DNA of 64,000 nt from Lentihominibacter hominis (GTDB taxonomy: Bacteria > Bacillota > Clostridia > Peptostreptococcales > Anaerovoracaceae), in assembly GCF_014385065.1 (NCBI RefSeq), contig NZ_JACRTA010000001.1:806001-870000 (forward strand). Reading direction: 5' to 3'. How positions within the stretch are numbered: the stretch's first letter is position 1; the number at the start of each line of letters is the position of its first letter. A program made the position numbers and the translations under genes. Below are positions 55,271 through 64,000 of the stretch, one piece after another. Below the pieces are notes generated by a model. That model ran no database searches. It was not told the DNA's origin and was given only the letters and a program-made list of their open reading frames with translations.

Positions 55271-56872
55271 ATGAAAAATAAATCGTTATTGAAAAAAGGT
55301 ATTGGTATTTTGCTGCTATTAATAATGTCAGCAGGGGTATTATCCGGATGCGGAAAAACGTCTTCCGAAGAAGAGGGGATATCTGTATATATAGGAGGAA
55401 CTATATTCGATGGAAGCTTGGATCCGGTAAAAGGAGCAATGTCCTATGGATACCCGTTTACAAATAATGCACTTACCAAGGTGACGCCGGAATCTGAATA
55501 TACCGGAGACTTGGCCTCTGACTGGAAGATAAGCGAAGATGCGCTGACTTATACATTTAATTTAAAAGAAGGTATCAAGTTTCATGATGGATCAGATTTT
55601 ACGGCTGAAGATGTGGTGTTCACATATAATGAAGTTAAAAACAATCAGGGAAATAATGAAAATGTGGATCTGAGCCGTATGGAATCAGCAGAAGCAACAG
55701 ATGATTATACTGTAACCTTTAAACTCAGCGAACCATATTCATCATTTCTTGATCAGACTGCCTGTCTGGGAATAGTTCCCAGTGATGGTTATGACAGTAA
55801 GACTTTTGATACAGTTCCTATAGGAACAGGTCCATGGAAAGTAATACAGTATGATACAGCTCAGAAAATTATAGTACAGGCTAATGAGGATTATTATGGC
55901 GGAGTGCCTTCCATAAAGCAGGTTACTATTTTGAATATGGAAGAAGATACGGCTATTGCTAACGCCAAATCAGGCGAGCTGGATGTAGTAATGGTAGATC
56001 CCAATTATGCTGATGAAGAAGTAAAAGGAATGCATATAGAAAATCTTGAAACTATGGATGTACGTCAGATAGGCCTTCCTGTAACCGCTGAGACAAGTTA
56101 TATAACAGAAGATGGACAGAAAATAATAGTGGGTAATAATGTTACTTCTGATAAAGCAGTAAGACAGGCTCTCGCCATAGGTATAGACAGACAAAAGATA
56201 ATAAACGATGCTCTTAACGGAATAGGAAAACCGGCTGAAGGCTTTACAAGTAATTTGGTCTGGGGGAATACAACATCATATGAGGATAACCGTAAAGATG
56301 AAGCAGCTGAATTATTGGAAGCTGCAGGTTGGATCAAAGGTGATGATGGAATATATGAAAAAAACGGAAAGAAATGTGAATTTACTATTCTCTCGCCAAG
56401 CGGAGATACAGCGAGATATCAGCTGGCTGCTGCTGTAGCTGAAGAAGCAAAAACTTTGGGAATCAAAATAGATGTAGATCAGAAAACATGGGATGAATTA
56501 TCAACAGCAGCAGCTTCAAATGGCGTAGTATGGGGATGGGGGCAGTTTGATCCTGTAGTTCTCAAAAATCTTTTTTACAGTGATTCTTTTACCGGAAACG
56601 GAACCTCAAATACTATAAGATATTCTGATGCGGAAGTAGATAAATTGGTAGAAGAAGCTTTAAATTCCAATAACAGAGAAGATGCGGTGAAAGCGTGGAA
56701 GGAAGTACAGACAGCTACAGCAGATGATTATGCTTATCTTTATATAGTGAATATAGAACATAGTTATTTTGTAAAGGATGATCTTGATATTTCTGTAGAT
56801 ACACAGATACCTCATCCACATGGCCATGGTGCTCCTGTGATTAATAATATGAACGAGTGGACGCTGAAATAA
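55271..56872 (+). CDS. ABC transporter substrate-binding lipoprotein (Opp/Nik family)
   Basis: The 533 residues begin with a lipoprotein signal and lipobox LSGC (Cys27), then an SBP_bac_5 (OppA/NikA) fold: LASDWKISEDALTYTFNLKE, GIKFHDGSDFTAEDVVFTYN, IGTGPWKVI, RQALAIGIDRQKIIND. The C-terminus has TQIPHPHGHGAPVINNM, four histidines in six residues apart from prolines and glycines, which could bind a metal ion. The family carries peptides, nickel or metallophores; the histidines favour a metal or metal complex, but this is inference. First gene of the five-gene importer. Confidence 0.9.
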   Translation: MKNKSLLKKGIGILLLLIMSAGVLSGCGKTSSEEEGISVYIGGTIFDGSLDPVKGAMSYGYPFTNNALTKVTPESEYTGDLASDWKISEDALTYTFNLKEGIKFHDGSDFTAEDVVFTYNEVKNNQGNNENVDLSRMESAEATDDYTVTFKLSEPYSSFLDQTACLGIVPSDGYDSKTFDTVPIGTGPWKVIQYDTAQKIIVQANEDYYGGVPSIKQVTILNMEEDTAIANAKSGELDVVMVDPNYADEEVKGMHIENLETMDVRQIGLPVTAETSYITEDGQKIIVGNNVTSDKAVRQALAIGIDRQKIINDALNGIGKPAEGFTSNLVWGNTTSYEDNRKDEAAELLEAAGWIKGDDGIYEKNGKKCEFTILSPSGDTARYQLAAAVAEEAKTLGIKIDVDQKTWDELSTAAASNGVVWGWGQFDPVVLKNLFYSDSFTGNGTSNTIRYSDAEVDKLVEEALNSNNREDAVKAWKEVQTATADDYAYLYIVNIEHSYFVKDDLDISVDTQIPHPHGHGAPVINNMNEWTLK

Positions 56873-56885
56873 ATAAACATTATAT

Positions 56886-56922
56886 AATAAACTGTTCTGT
56901 CTCTGAGGCAGAGCAGTTTATT
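56886..56922 (+). other. Intercistronic mRNA hairpin
   Basis: AATAAACTG-T-TCTG (56886-56899) pairs with CAGA-G-CAGTTTATT (56909-56922), about 14 bp, without a T-run. It lies between the binding-protein gene and the permease gene, a place where such stems often protect the upstream mRNA and give more binding protein than permease. Confidence 0.6.
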
Positions 56923-56955
56923 TCGGAAGATATTGTCTTAGAAAGGATCTTATTT

Positions 56956-57939
56956 ATGAACAGAGTGAAATATATTTGTTCCACTACAGCAAGAATGCTG
57001 ACACTTTTAATAGCTGTCAGCATATTATCTTTTATACTGATATCGGCATCACCTGTAGACCCTTTGAAAGCTTATGTAGGAGCAGAATCTACGCTGTCTG
57101 AAGAGGCTAAGGAGGAGGTGGCAGAATACTGGGGGCTCAATGATCCTCCTGCGGAAAGATTTCTCACATGGGCAGATCACACGCTTCACGGTGATCTCGG
57201 TCAGTCCATCACATACAATATGCCAGTATCAACTGTAATAGCGGATAGATTCAAATATTCAGTTGCTCTTATATTGGCAGCATGGGTATTGTCAGGGATT
57301 ATAGGTTTCACAGCCGGTATATTTGCGGCTGTAAAGAAGGGAAGCATTTTTGATAAATGTGTAAAGACATTTTGTCTTATCTTACAGTCAGCTCCTGTTT
57401 TTTGGTTTGGTCTTCTCATGCTCACAGTGTTTTCAATAATTTTGGGATGGTTTCCTATAGGACAGGCAGTTCCGGTGGACAAACTTGCAGCAGATGTGAC
57501 CATATGGGACCGTATATACCACATGATACTTCCTGCCGTCACTTTGAGTATTCTGGGTACTGGAAAGATAACACTTTATACGAGACAGAAGCTTATTGAA
57601 ATAATGCACAGCGATTATATATTGTTTGCCAGAGCCAGAGGAGAATCTGTAAAACAGCTTGTAATAAGACATGGACTTAGGAATATCGCAATGCCTGCTA
57701 TAACTTTGCAGTTTGCATCATTTAGTGAGTTATTCGGAGGAATTGCACTGGCGGAAACAGTTTTTTCATATCCGGGAATAGGAAGTGCTGTTACTGCTGC
57801 GGCTCTTAATGCAGATGCTCCTCTTTTAATAGGAATAGCCATGTTCAGTGCTCTGTTTGTATTTGTCGGAAATTTTATTGCCAACGTACTTTATGGAGTT
57901 GTTGATCCCAGACTGAAGGAAGGAGGATACCGTGCATAA
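56956..57939 (+). CDS. ABC transporter permease (OppB/NikB-like)
   Basis: A 327-residue inner-membrane permease with about six helices. It has an N-terminal helix (ARMLTLLIAVSILSFILISA), the OppB extracellular part (GLNDPPAERFLTWADHTLHG) and the EAA loop region around RARGESVKQLVIRHGLRN. The frame continues 33 codons upstream, but those cross the intercistronic hairpin; ATG at 56956 has AAAGGA 8 nt upstream. Confidence 0.93.
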   Translation: MNRVKYICSTTARMLTLLIAVSILSFILISASPVDPLKAYVGAESTLSEEAKEEVAEYWGLNDPPAERFLTWADHTLHGDLGQSITYNMPVSTVIADRFKYSVALILAAWVLSGIIGFTAGIFAAVKKGSIFDKCVKTFCLILQSAPVFWFGLLMLTVFSIILGWFPIGQAVPVDKLAADVTIWDRIYHMILPAVTLSILGTGKITLYTRQKLIEIMHSDYILFARARGESVKQLVIRHGLRNIAMPAITLQFASFSELFGGIALAETVFSYPGIGSAVTAAALNADAPLLIGIAMFSALFVFVGNFIANVLYGVVDPRLKEGGYRA

Positions 57940-58801
57940 TGATTCTATATTTGCTGCAGGAAGTCCCCGCTTGAAATCTTCCGGCATCAATACCCGAAAA
58001 AAAATGATAATATATATAACAGCAGCGTGTGTATATCTGATTGCAGTTCTGATTGCGGGGCTTGTCATGAATCCTGATCTTTATGGCGTGCATTATGAAA
58101 ATAAATTTCTTACACCATCATTTTCACATCCTTTCGGAACGGATTTTATGGGAAGAGATATGTTCTGGAGAAGCATAAAAGGTCTTTCCAACAGTATATT
58201 AGTAGGTTTGGCTGCATCTGCGGTGAGTTCTGTTATTGCGCTTATATTCGGCGTTGCCGCTGCTGTAGCCGGAGGAAAAACAGATAAGATTATAACCTGG
58301 CTTGTTGATTGTTGTATGGGGATGCCCCATATCGTGCTTCTTCTCCTTATTTCTTATATGATGGGAAGGGGAGGCTTTGGTGTGGCCTTTGCTGTGGCTG
58401 TAACTCATTGGCCTGAGCTTACGAGACTGGTAAGAGCGGAGGTTTTACAAGTCAAGAATGCTCAGTATGTACAGGCCGCTGTGAAAATGGGAAAATCAAA
58501 AACTCGGATAGCTAAGGAACATATAATACCACATGTGCTTCCGGTATATCTTATAGGGCTGGTATTACTTTTCCCGCATGCCATTATGCATGAAGCCTCT
58601 CTTACATTTCTCGGATTCGGATTTTCGGCTTCAACGCCTGCTATCGGCGGTATATTGTCAGAAGCTATGAAACATATAGTTACAGGAAAGTGGTGGCTTT
58701 GCTTGTTTCCCGGACTGATCCTTCTGGTAGCAGTGATGCTGTTTGATGTTATAGGAGATAAGCTTAAGATGCTTCTTAATCCGGGAAGCGGCAATCAATA
58801 G
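57932..58801 (+). CDS. ABC transporter permease (OppC/NikC-like)
   Basis: The 289 residues have an N-terminal helix (about 25-45), the OppC/NikC signature SFSHPFGTDFMGRDMFWRS, further helices and an EAA loop (AVKMGKSKTRIAKEHIIPHV). The start is GTG at 57932, with AAGGAGGATACC before it; it overlaps the preceding stop by 8 nt, so the two permeases are translationally coupled. Confidence 0.93.
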   Translation: MHNDSIFAAGSPRLKSSGINTRKKMIIYITAACVYLIAVLIAGLVMNPDLYGVHYENKFLTPSFSHPFGTDFMGRDMFWRSIKGLSNSILVGLAASAVSSVIALIFGVAAAVAGGKTDKIITWLVDCCMGMPHIVLLLLISYMMGRGGFGVAFAVAVTHWPELTRLVRAEVLQVKNAQYVQAAVKMGKSKTRIAKEHIIPHVLPVYLIGLVLLFPHAIMHEASLTFLGFGFSASTPAIGGILSEAMKHIVTGKWWLCLFPGLILLVAVMLFDVIGDKLKMLLNPGSGNQ

Positions 58802-58810
58802 GAGGGGGAA

Positions 58811-59746
58811 ATGGGAGTATTAAATAATAATAAAGAATCTGTTTTAAAAGTAAAAAATCTGACTGTTTCATTCAGTCGTTATGACCGAGGCTGGAATAAG
58901 ACAAATCTTCAGGTCATTCACTCACTTGATGTAGAAGTTTTTTCCGGTGAAATTTTAGCAGTCGTGGGGTCCAGCGGCTCGGGAAAAAGCCTTCTGGCGC
59001 ATTCGGTTTTAGGTATATTGCCTGATAATGCTACAATTACCGGCAGTATGGAATTCATGGGAAAACCATTGACTGAAAAAGATCAGAAAAAGCTGAGGGG
59101 AGAGCAGATAGTATTGATTCCTCAATCAGTAGAGTTCCTTGATCCGTTGATGAAGGTAGGCAAACAGGTGAAAGGAATTAAAGGAACTGTGGAAAAGATG
59201 AGAGAAGCATTTAGAAGATATGGTCTTTCTGAAAATGTAGAAAAAATGTATCCTTTTCAGCTTTCCGGAGGAATGGCCAGACGTGTTCTCGTATCTACAG
59301 CTGTGATGGAAAAATCAAAACTTATTATTGCCGATGAACCGACGCCAGGGCTTGACATGGAAATGGCTATGGAAACCCTCAGACATTTTCGTCAGCTTGC
59401 AGATCAGGGATGCGGAGTAATGCTTATTACTCATGATATAGATCTGGCCCTTAGTGTAGCTGATCGTATAGCAGTATTTTATGCGGGGACTACTGTGGAA
59501 GAATGTCCTGCAGAGGACTTTATAAAAGGGAAAAAGGCTTTAAGGCATCCATACAGCAGAGCATTTATAGATGCTTTGCCTCAAAACAGTTTTAAACCTA
59601 TAAAAGGTACGCAGCCTTATGCGGGAGATCTTCCAAAAGGGTGCCTGTTTGCTGACAGATGTCCCTTGAGAACAGAAGAATGCGGCGGAAAGATACAGAT
59701 GAGTTCTGTAAGAGGCGGAAAGGTCAGGTGTGTTCATGCAACTTAA
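58811..59746 (+). CDS. ABC transporter ATP-binding protein (OppD/NikD-like)
   Basis: The 311 residues carry Walker A VVGSSGSGKSLLAHSVLGIL (about 53), the Q-loop PQSVEFLDPL, signature LSGGMARRVLVSTAVM, Walker B IIADEPTPGLD and switch His in LITHDIDLAL. The C-terminus has the Opp/Nik cysteine block (CLFADRCPLRTEECGGK, with a further cysteine in KVRCVHAT), which in relatives binds an iron-sulfur cluster. GGAGG precedes the start. Confidence 0.93.
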   Translation: MGVLNNNKESVLKVKNLTVSFSRYDRGWNKTNLQVIHSLDVEVFSGEILAVVGSSGSGKSLLAHSVLGILPDNATITGSMEFMGKPLTEKDQKKLRGEQIVLIPQSVEFLDPLMKVGKQVKGIKGTVEKMREAFRRYGLSENVEKMYPFQLSGGMARRVLVSTAVMEKSKLIIADEPTPGLDMEMAMETLRHFRQLADQGCGVMLITHDIDLALSVADRIAVFYAGTTVEECPAEDFIKGKKALRHPYSRAFIDALPQNSFKPIKGTQPYAGDLPKGCLFADRCPLRTEECGGKIQMSSVRGGKVRCVHAT

Positions 59747-60374
59747 AGCGGATAATATAAGTTTTAGATATAATGATAAAAGTCCTTGGGTTTTGAGGAA
59801 TGTGAATTTTACAGTGGAATCTGCTGATCGTATAGCGTTGGTAGGCCCGTCGGGATATGGGAAGAGTACTCTTTCTAAGATATTGTCCGGCTATCTGAAA
59901 CCAACAGAAGGGAAGGTATTGTTAAACGGTGAGCTTCTTCCTGAAAAAGGGTACTGCCCTGTACAAATGGTATATCAGCATCCTGAACAAGCGGTTAATC
60001 CAAGGTGGAAAATGGATAAAACGCTTAATGAGTGCTGGAAACCCGATCAGAATCTTCTTGATTCTATGGGAATAGAGAAAGAATGGCTTAAAAGATGGCC
60101 GTCAGAACTTTCAGGAGGTGAACTGCAAAGATTCTGTATAGCAAGGGTATTGGGACCTGATACAAAATTTCTTATCTGTGACGAGATCAGTACAATGCTT
60201 GATGTTATAACTCAGGCGCAGATATGGCAATTAGTATTAGAGATATCAGAGGAAAGAAATATAGGTCTTGTAGTAGTTACACATAATATGGCTCTGGCAG
60301 AAAAAGTCTGTAATAAGATTGTTAGACTACCGGAAATATCAGTACAAAAACCGGAAGAAAGAATATCAGTATAA
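59736..60374 (+). CDS. ABC transporter ATP-binding protein (OppF/NikE-like), short
   Basis: The 212 residues are a minimal ATPase: Walker A LVGPSGYGKSTLSKILSGYL, Q-loop MVYQHPEQAVNP, signature LSGGELQRFCIARVLG, Walker B FLICDEISTMLDVITQAQIW (Asp-Glu) and H-loop VVTHNMALAEKV. It lacks the long C-terminal extension of OppF. ATG at 59736 overlaps the upstream gene by 11 nt; GTG at 59730 is an alternative. Confidence 0.92.
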   Translation: MQLKADNISFRYNDKSPWVLRNVNFTVESADRIALVGPSGYGKSTLSKILSGYLKPTEGKVLLNGELLPEKGYCPVQMVYQHPEQAVNPRWKMDKTLNECWKPDQNLLDSMGIEKEWLKRWPSELSGGELQRFCIARVLGPDTKFLICDEISTMLDVITQAQIWQLVLEISEERNIGLVVVTHNMALAEKVCNKIVRLPEISVQKPEERISV

Positions 60375-60395
60375 AGCTTTTTAGGCAATTGAAAA

Positions 60396-60433
60396 AGGCA
60401 GATACACTGATGTATCTGCCTGAAATTAAAATT
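60396..60433. terminator. Bidirectional terminator between the ABC operon and the DUF4430 gene
   Basis: AGGCAGATACA (60396-60406) pairs perfectly with TGTATCTGCCT (60411-60421) around a 4-nt loop. On the minus strand five T follow directly; on the plus strand a T-rich run follows after 10 nt. Confidence 0.85.
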
Positions 60434-60436
60434 TTT

Positions 60437-60874
60437 TTAATTATTATTATCTGTCCAGCTTTCAAAGTCCCAGCTAATAGTGTCTCCGTCTTTGATAATG
60501 TACTCATCTGCTGATTTCATCACTTCTTTATCGTTTACTTCATATACCCATCCGGCTGTTTCTGTAGCGGCAACACCATTTATGCTGGTAACATAGGGAC
60601 TGCCGGAAGATTTGTCAAGCAGGATTTCTCCTCCGTTTGAATCTGCATAAGCTTCAAGAGCCCCTAATACACTGCTGCCATCATTTACGGTAAGCTTAGC
60701 GCTATCAACATCTGCTGCATTTGAATCATCAGGAAAATCTATATCTATAGTTACAGTAACTGTTGTCTTGTCCTCTGATGCAGCGGACGGATCTGAAGCG
60801 GCATTGTCGCTTCCGCATGCTGTAATCGTAAACACTATTAATATACTAGCCAGTAAAAGTGATATTTTTTTCAT
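60437..60874 (-). CDS. DUF4430-domain lipoprotein
   Basis: The 145 residues start at 60874 (GAGGTG 6 nt upstream; the longer frame runs into alr). It has a lipoprotein signal with lipobox TITAC (Cys20), a short Ser/Asp/Ala linker, and a DUF4430 domain (transcobalamin-like C-terminal fold; KLTVNDGSSVLGALEAYADS, GWVYEVNDKEVMKSADEYII, DTISWDFESW). Such proteins are cell-surface ligand binders, some near vitamin or metal uptake genes. It is convergent with the ABC operon, not part of it, and 47 nt downstream of alr. Confidence 0.82.
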   Translation of the reverse strand: MKKISLLLASILIVFTITACGSDNAASDPSAASEDKTTVTVTIDIDFPDDSNAADVDSAKLTVNDGSSVLGALEAYADSNGGEILLDKSSGSPYVTSINGVAATETAGWVYEVNDKEVMKSADEYIIKDGDTISWDFESWTDNNN

Positions 60875-60921
60875 TTTATTCACCTCAAACCTTTCTGTAT
60901 TTAGTATTTGGATATAGGCGT

Positions 60922-62061
60922 TTAATATACGTATACCTTTGGAAGTCTTTGTCCAAACGCGCATAGTATTTCATAGTTTATTGTTTCAGTTGATTTGGCG
61001 ATGTCATCTGCCAGGATTTCGTAAATTCCATCTTTGCCCATTATGGTGACCTCATCTCCCAGACGTGCATAAGGAACATGAGTAACATCTATCATACATT
61101 GATCCATACATATATTACCGGCTATGGGAGCAAAAACACCGTTTACTATTACTTTGCCTTTAGATGAGTAAGGCCTTGGGAATCCATCGGAATATCCGAG
61201 AGGAATCGTAGCAATAAGACTATCCTGTCTTGTTGTAAATTTTCGTCCGTAACTTATTGAGTTGCCTGCGGGAACTTTTTTTAACTGAATTATATTGGCT
61301 TTTACTGACATAACGGGCCTGAGTTTTAGCTGGCTTTTATCTACTTCGTTTGAAGGATAGCAGCCATACAGTATGATACCGGGACGTACCATTTCATAAT
61401 GTGTAGATGATAATTCCATAATTGCAGCGCTATTGGCTATGGTTCTGCATGGAATATTGATGTTGGCGTTGACCAGTTTTTTATAAAATACCATAAAGCG
61501 TTGTTCCTGAACTACCGAATAAGTTTTATCGGCTGAATCTGCAGTGGCAAAATGTGAAAACAGTCCATTTATCTTGAACCCGGGAAGGTTCTGGATCATT
61601 TTGATGTCATCTACAGATGCAGAATTCTCAATATCGTAACCGATTCTTCCCATTCCGGTGTCAATGGCTATATAACCATTGATAATTATGTTTGCTTTTT
61701 GAGCGGCTTTTGATATAGCTTCTGCACTTTTAAAATCACAGACAACGGGGGTAAGCCTGTATTCAATTATAGTATCTGTATAAGGCTCGGGAGTTAGTCC
61801 TAAAAGAATGATTTCTTCCAATATAAAACCTGCTTTTCGAAGCCTGATGGCTTCGGAAAGCGTGGCTACGCCAAAGGAATCTATACCGTTTGCTCTGAGA
61901 ACCGTGGCAACTTTTACAGCGCCGTGGCCGTAAGCATCAGCTTTGATGATTCCGGTTATTTTTTTGCCGGTACCGACTTTTTCTTTGATTTGTTTTATAT
62001 TGAAATCAAGATTTGTGATATTGATCTCTGCCCAGGCAGCTCTGAGCGCTTCTTTGTACAT
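60922..62061 (-). CDS. alr: Alanine racemase
   Basis: The 379 residues start AWAEINITNLDFNIKQIKEK. The PLP lysine lies in GIIKADAYGHGAVKVA (about 39), the second catalytic tyrosine in the C-terminal half (around SYGRKFT), and the barrel and C-terminal beta domain (IATIPLGYSDGFPRPYSSKG, NICMDQCMIDVTHVP) are all present. It makes D-alanine for peptidoglycan. GGAGG lies 9 nt before the ATG. Follows purA by 27 nt. Confidence 0.96.
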   Translation of the reverse strand: MYKEALRAAWAEINITNLDFNIKQIKEKVGTGKKITGIIKADAYGHGAVKVATVLRANGIDSFGVATLSEAIRLRKAGFILEEIILLGLTPEPYTDTIIEYRLTPVVCDFKSAEAISKAAQKANIIINGYIAIDTGMGRIGYDIENSASVDDIKMIQNLPGFKINGLFSHFATADSADKTYSVVQEQRFMVFYKKLVNANINIPCRTIANSAAIMELSSTHYEMVRPGIILYGCYPSNEVDKSQLKLRPVMSVKANIIQLKKVPAGNSISYGRKFTTRQDSLIATIPLGYSDGFPRPYSSKGKVIVNGVFAPIAGNICMDQCMIDVTHVPYARLGDEVTIMGKDGIYEILADDIAKSTETINYEILCAFGQRLPKVYVY

Positions 62062-62088
62062 TCTTTATAAACCTCCGGTTGTCAAGCT

Positions 62089-63381
62089 TTACAGTTTGGG
62101 GACTCTTTTTATGATATCTTCTCTTCCCGGTCCGTTTGATACATAGGTGATAGGGAATCCGATAAGCTTTTCAATTTCGTTTACATAATTTTGAGCTTCT
62201 GGCGGAAGTTTTTCAAATTCGCGTATACCTGTGATATCGCATTTCCAGCCGGGCAGCTTTTTTATTACAGGTTTGGCTTTTTCTAATTTCGCAGTGCAAG
62301 GGAATCTATCGGTTATTTCACCGTCGATTTCGTATCCTATGCATACGGGTATTTCATCCAGATATCCCAATGGATCCAGTACAGTGAAGGCAACTTCTGT
62401 GGTTCCTTGAGTCATACATCCGTATTTGGTGGCTACAGCGTCAAACCAGCCTACTCTACGAGGCCTTCCGGTGGTAACACCATATTCCCCGCCGTCTCCT
62501 CCGCGTTTTCTCAGTTCTTCTGCTTCTTTTTCGTCAAGTATCTCACTGACAAAGGCTCCTCCGCCTACAGCGCTGGAATAGGCTTTTACTACTGTGATGA
62601 TTTCTTTGATTTCATATGGAGGCACTCCGGCTCCGATTGCGCCGTATGCTGCAAGAGTAGATGATGAAGTGACCATTGGATAAATACCGTGGTCAGGATC
62701 CTTCAGAGCGCCCAGCTGTCCTTCAAGGAGAATATCTTTTCCTGCCTTTATAGCTTCGTCAAGGAAGAGAGCGGTATCGCACACATAAGGTTCAACCATT
62801 TCTCTGTATTCTGTCAATGTTTTCATGATATCATCGGGATCCAGTTCTGGTTTATTATACAGGTACTTCAGCAGGATATTTTTCTGAATTATAATTCTTT
62901 CTACCTTTTCGCGCAGAAGGGCTTCGTCCATAAAAAGTTCCTGTACTTGGAAACCGATTTTTGCGTATTTGTCCGAGTAGAATGGGGCTATTCCTGATTT
63001 TGTGGAACCAAAGGCTTTTCCGGCAAGACGTTCTTCTTCATATTCATCAAAGAGAATGTGATAGGGCATTAATATCTGTGCTCTGTCAGAGACCAGGATC
63101 TTAGGCTTTGGCACTCCCTGTTCTATCAGTGAATTGATTTCTTTTGTCATATAAGGAATGTTGAGAGCTACGCCATTTCCGAGAATGCTGGTTGTATGGT
63201 CGTAAAATACTCCTGAAGGGAGCATGTGAAGGGCAAATTTGCCATAATTATTTTTGATGGTATGACCTGCGTTGCTTCCACCTTGAAATCTGATTATGAT
63301 ATCAGCGTTCTGTGCGAGCGTATCAGTGATTTTTCCCTTTCCTTCGTCGCCCCAGTTAGCGCCTACGATTGCTTTGATCAT
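62089..63381 (-). CDS. purA: Adenylosuccinate synthetase
   Basis: A 430-residue GTP-dependent enzyme of AMP synthesis, normal length. Motifs are IVGANWGDEGKGKITD (5-20), FQGGSNAGHT (about 32), LLEGQLGALKDPDHGIYPMV (about 217; usual QG of this motif) and TTGRPRRVGWFDAVATKYG. AAGGAG precedes the ATG. Upstream on the same strand is purB, so both enzymes of the IMP to AMP branch are probably co-transcribed. Confidence 0.97.
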   Translation of the reverse strand: MIKAIVGANWGDEGKGKITDTLAQNADIIIRFQGGSNAGHTIKNNYGKFALHMLPSGVFYDHTTSILGNGVALNIPYMTKEINSLIEQGVPKPKILVSDRAQILMPYHILFDEYEEERLAGKAFGSTKSGIAPFYSDKYAKIGFQVQELFMDEALLREKVERIIIQKNILLKYLYNKPELDPDDIMKTLTEYREMVEPYVCDTALFLDEAIKAGKDILLEGQLGALKDPDHGIYPMVTSSSTLAAYGAIGAGVPPYEIKEIITVVKAYSSAVGGGAFVSEILDEKEAEELRKRGGDGGEYGVTTGRPRRVGWFDAVATKYGCMTQGTTEVAFTVLDPLGYLDEIPVCIGYEIDGEITDRFPCTAKLEKAKPVIKKLPGWKCDITGIREFEKLPPEAQNYVNEIEKLIGFPITYVSNGPGREDIIKRVPKL

Positions 63382-63463
63382 TTAAATCTCCTTTCATATG
63401 TCTGACGCTGAAGAAAATCGGCACAGCCGTCTTTGCCAAGCGTTAGCAATGTTTTTAAAAGTT

Positions 63464-64000
63464 TTATACATTTATGTCAGCGTGCATGCCGAGGGCTTCT
63501 TTATTGGCCTTGAGTATCGGAGCGACTTCTGTTTTTAGGAATCTCTCGGTTTGGCTTTCGGCACAGCCTGTAAAGTTTTCAGGTTTCATAAGAGCTAAAA
63601 GCTGCTCTTTTGTCATGTTGAAATCAGGATCGGAAGCTATACGGTCGAGAAGATCATTGTCGGCGCCTTCTTCCTTTACACGTTTTCCTGCTTCCATCGA
63701 ATGCTGTCTGATTTTTTCGTGAAGAACCTGTCTGTCTCCTCCCATCTTTACGGCATCCATCATAATATTTTCAGTTGCCATAAAAGGAAGTTCGCTCATC
63801 AGTCTGGCTTTTATGACTTTAGGATATACTACAAGCCCTGATGTTATATTCATGTAAAGTTCAAGAATACCGTCAGCAGCCAAGAACGCTTCTGAAATAC
63901 TAAGACGTTTATTTGCCGAATCGTCCAGAGTTCTTTCGAACCATTGTGTTGAAGCTGTTATGGCAGGGTTTAAAACTCCGGCGATGACAAAATTGGCAAG
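63464..64000 (-). CDS. purB: Adenylosuccinate lyase, C-terminal part (cut by window edge)
   Basis: 178 codons up to the window end. The visible part includes the signature-following region NPAITASTQWFERTLDDSAN and RLSISEAFLAADGILELYMN, then a helical C-terminus ending KANKEALGMHADINV. PurB acts twice in purine synthesis, including the step after PurA. An internal ATG at 63883 is not a start; the gene continues beyond 64000. The gap to purA (82 nt) is probably internal to an operon. Confidence 0.93.
   Translation of the reverse strand, partial: LANFVIAGVLNPAITASTQWFERTLDDSANKRLSISEAFLAADGILELYMNITSGLVVYPKVIKARLMSELPFMATENIMMDAVKMGGDRQVLHEKIRQHSMEAGKRVKEEGADNDLLDRIASDPDFNMTKEQLLALMKPENFTGCAESQTERFLKTEVAPILKANKEALGMHADINV

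Overview
The window looks like the chromosomal replication-origin region of a low-GC, endospore-forming anaerobe of the class Clostridia. The evidence is the gene order gyrA-gyrB-recF-dnaN-dnaA-oriC-rpmH-rnpA-yidD-yidC-khpB-mnmE-mnmG-rsmG-noc-parA-parB, the spore-cluster genes yabP and yabQ, perfect DnaA boxes and parS, strong sigma-A-type promoters and a bias to A/T-ending codons. The genus cannot be named from the sequence alone; a relative of the Anaerovoracaceae or Mogibacterium group is only a guess. The origin lies at about 41.6-43.3 kb. Genes below it are mostly on the minus strand and genes above it mostly on the plus strand, so most transcription runs with replication away from dnaA.

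Layout. (1) 1-3.1 kb: an LTA-synthase-like gene cut by the window edge, rsmA, rnmV, divIC, yabQ and yabP. (2) 3.2-11.5 kb: a membrane-anchored LysM/G5/M23 cell-wall protein, a DnaD-domain protein, dnaB, rplI, a GdpP-type c-di-AMP phosphodiesterase and a YybS-like membrane protein. (3) 11.7-17.2 kb: an SPFH/NfeD membrane pair with a secreted partner, the rpsF-ssb-rpsR operon with a probable S6:S18 autoregulatory leader, a ferredoxin-type aldo/keto reductase and an exported protein of unknown function. (4) 17.3-27.1 kb: a glucosaminidase and a 2879-residue Cna-B repeat surface protein whose promoter region contains a run of 12 G. (5) 27.1-33.5 kb: small accessory genes (nucleotidyltransferase, shikimate-kinase-like, DUF2148 Fe-S protein, PAP2, plsC, lipoprotein, MoxR/VWA pair). 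(6) 33.7-54.9 kb: trpS, the gyrase/replication/origin core, the tRNA/rRNA modification and segregation genes, a SprT-like protein and a SulP transporter. (7) 55.0-60.4 kb: a five-gene Opp/Nik-type ABC importer behind a structured leader that ends in an intrinsic terminator. (8) 60.4-64.0 kb: a DUF4430 lipoprotein, alr, purA and the end of purB.

The items most worth a second look are the G-run in the promoter of the giant surface protein (a candidate phase-variation switch), the attenuator-like leader of the ABC operon (a candidate riboswitch of unassigned class), a DnaD protein fused to the zinc-finger N-terminus of a DnaC/DnaI-type helicase loader without its ATPase, an origin unwinding element with DnaA-trios between dnaA and dnaN, and a parS site built into the noc terminator. 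No insertion sequence, prophage, CRISPR array, rRNA or tRNA was found.
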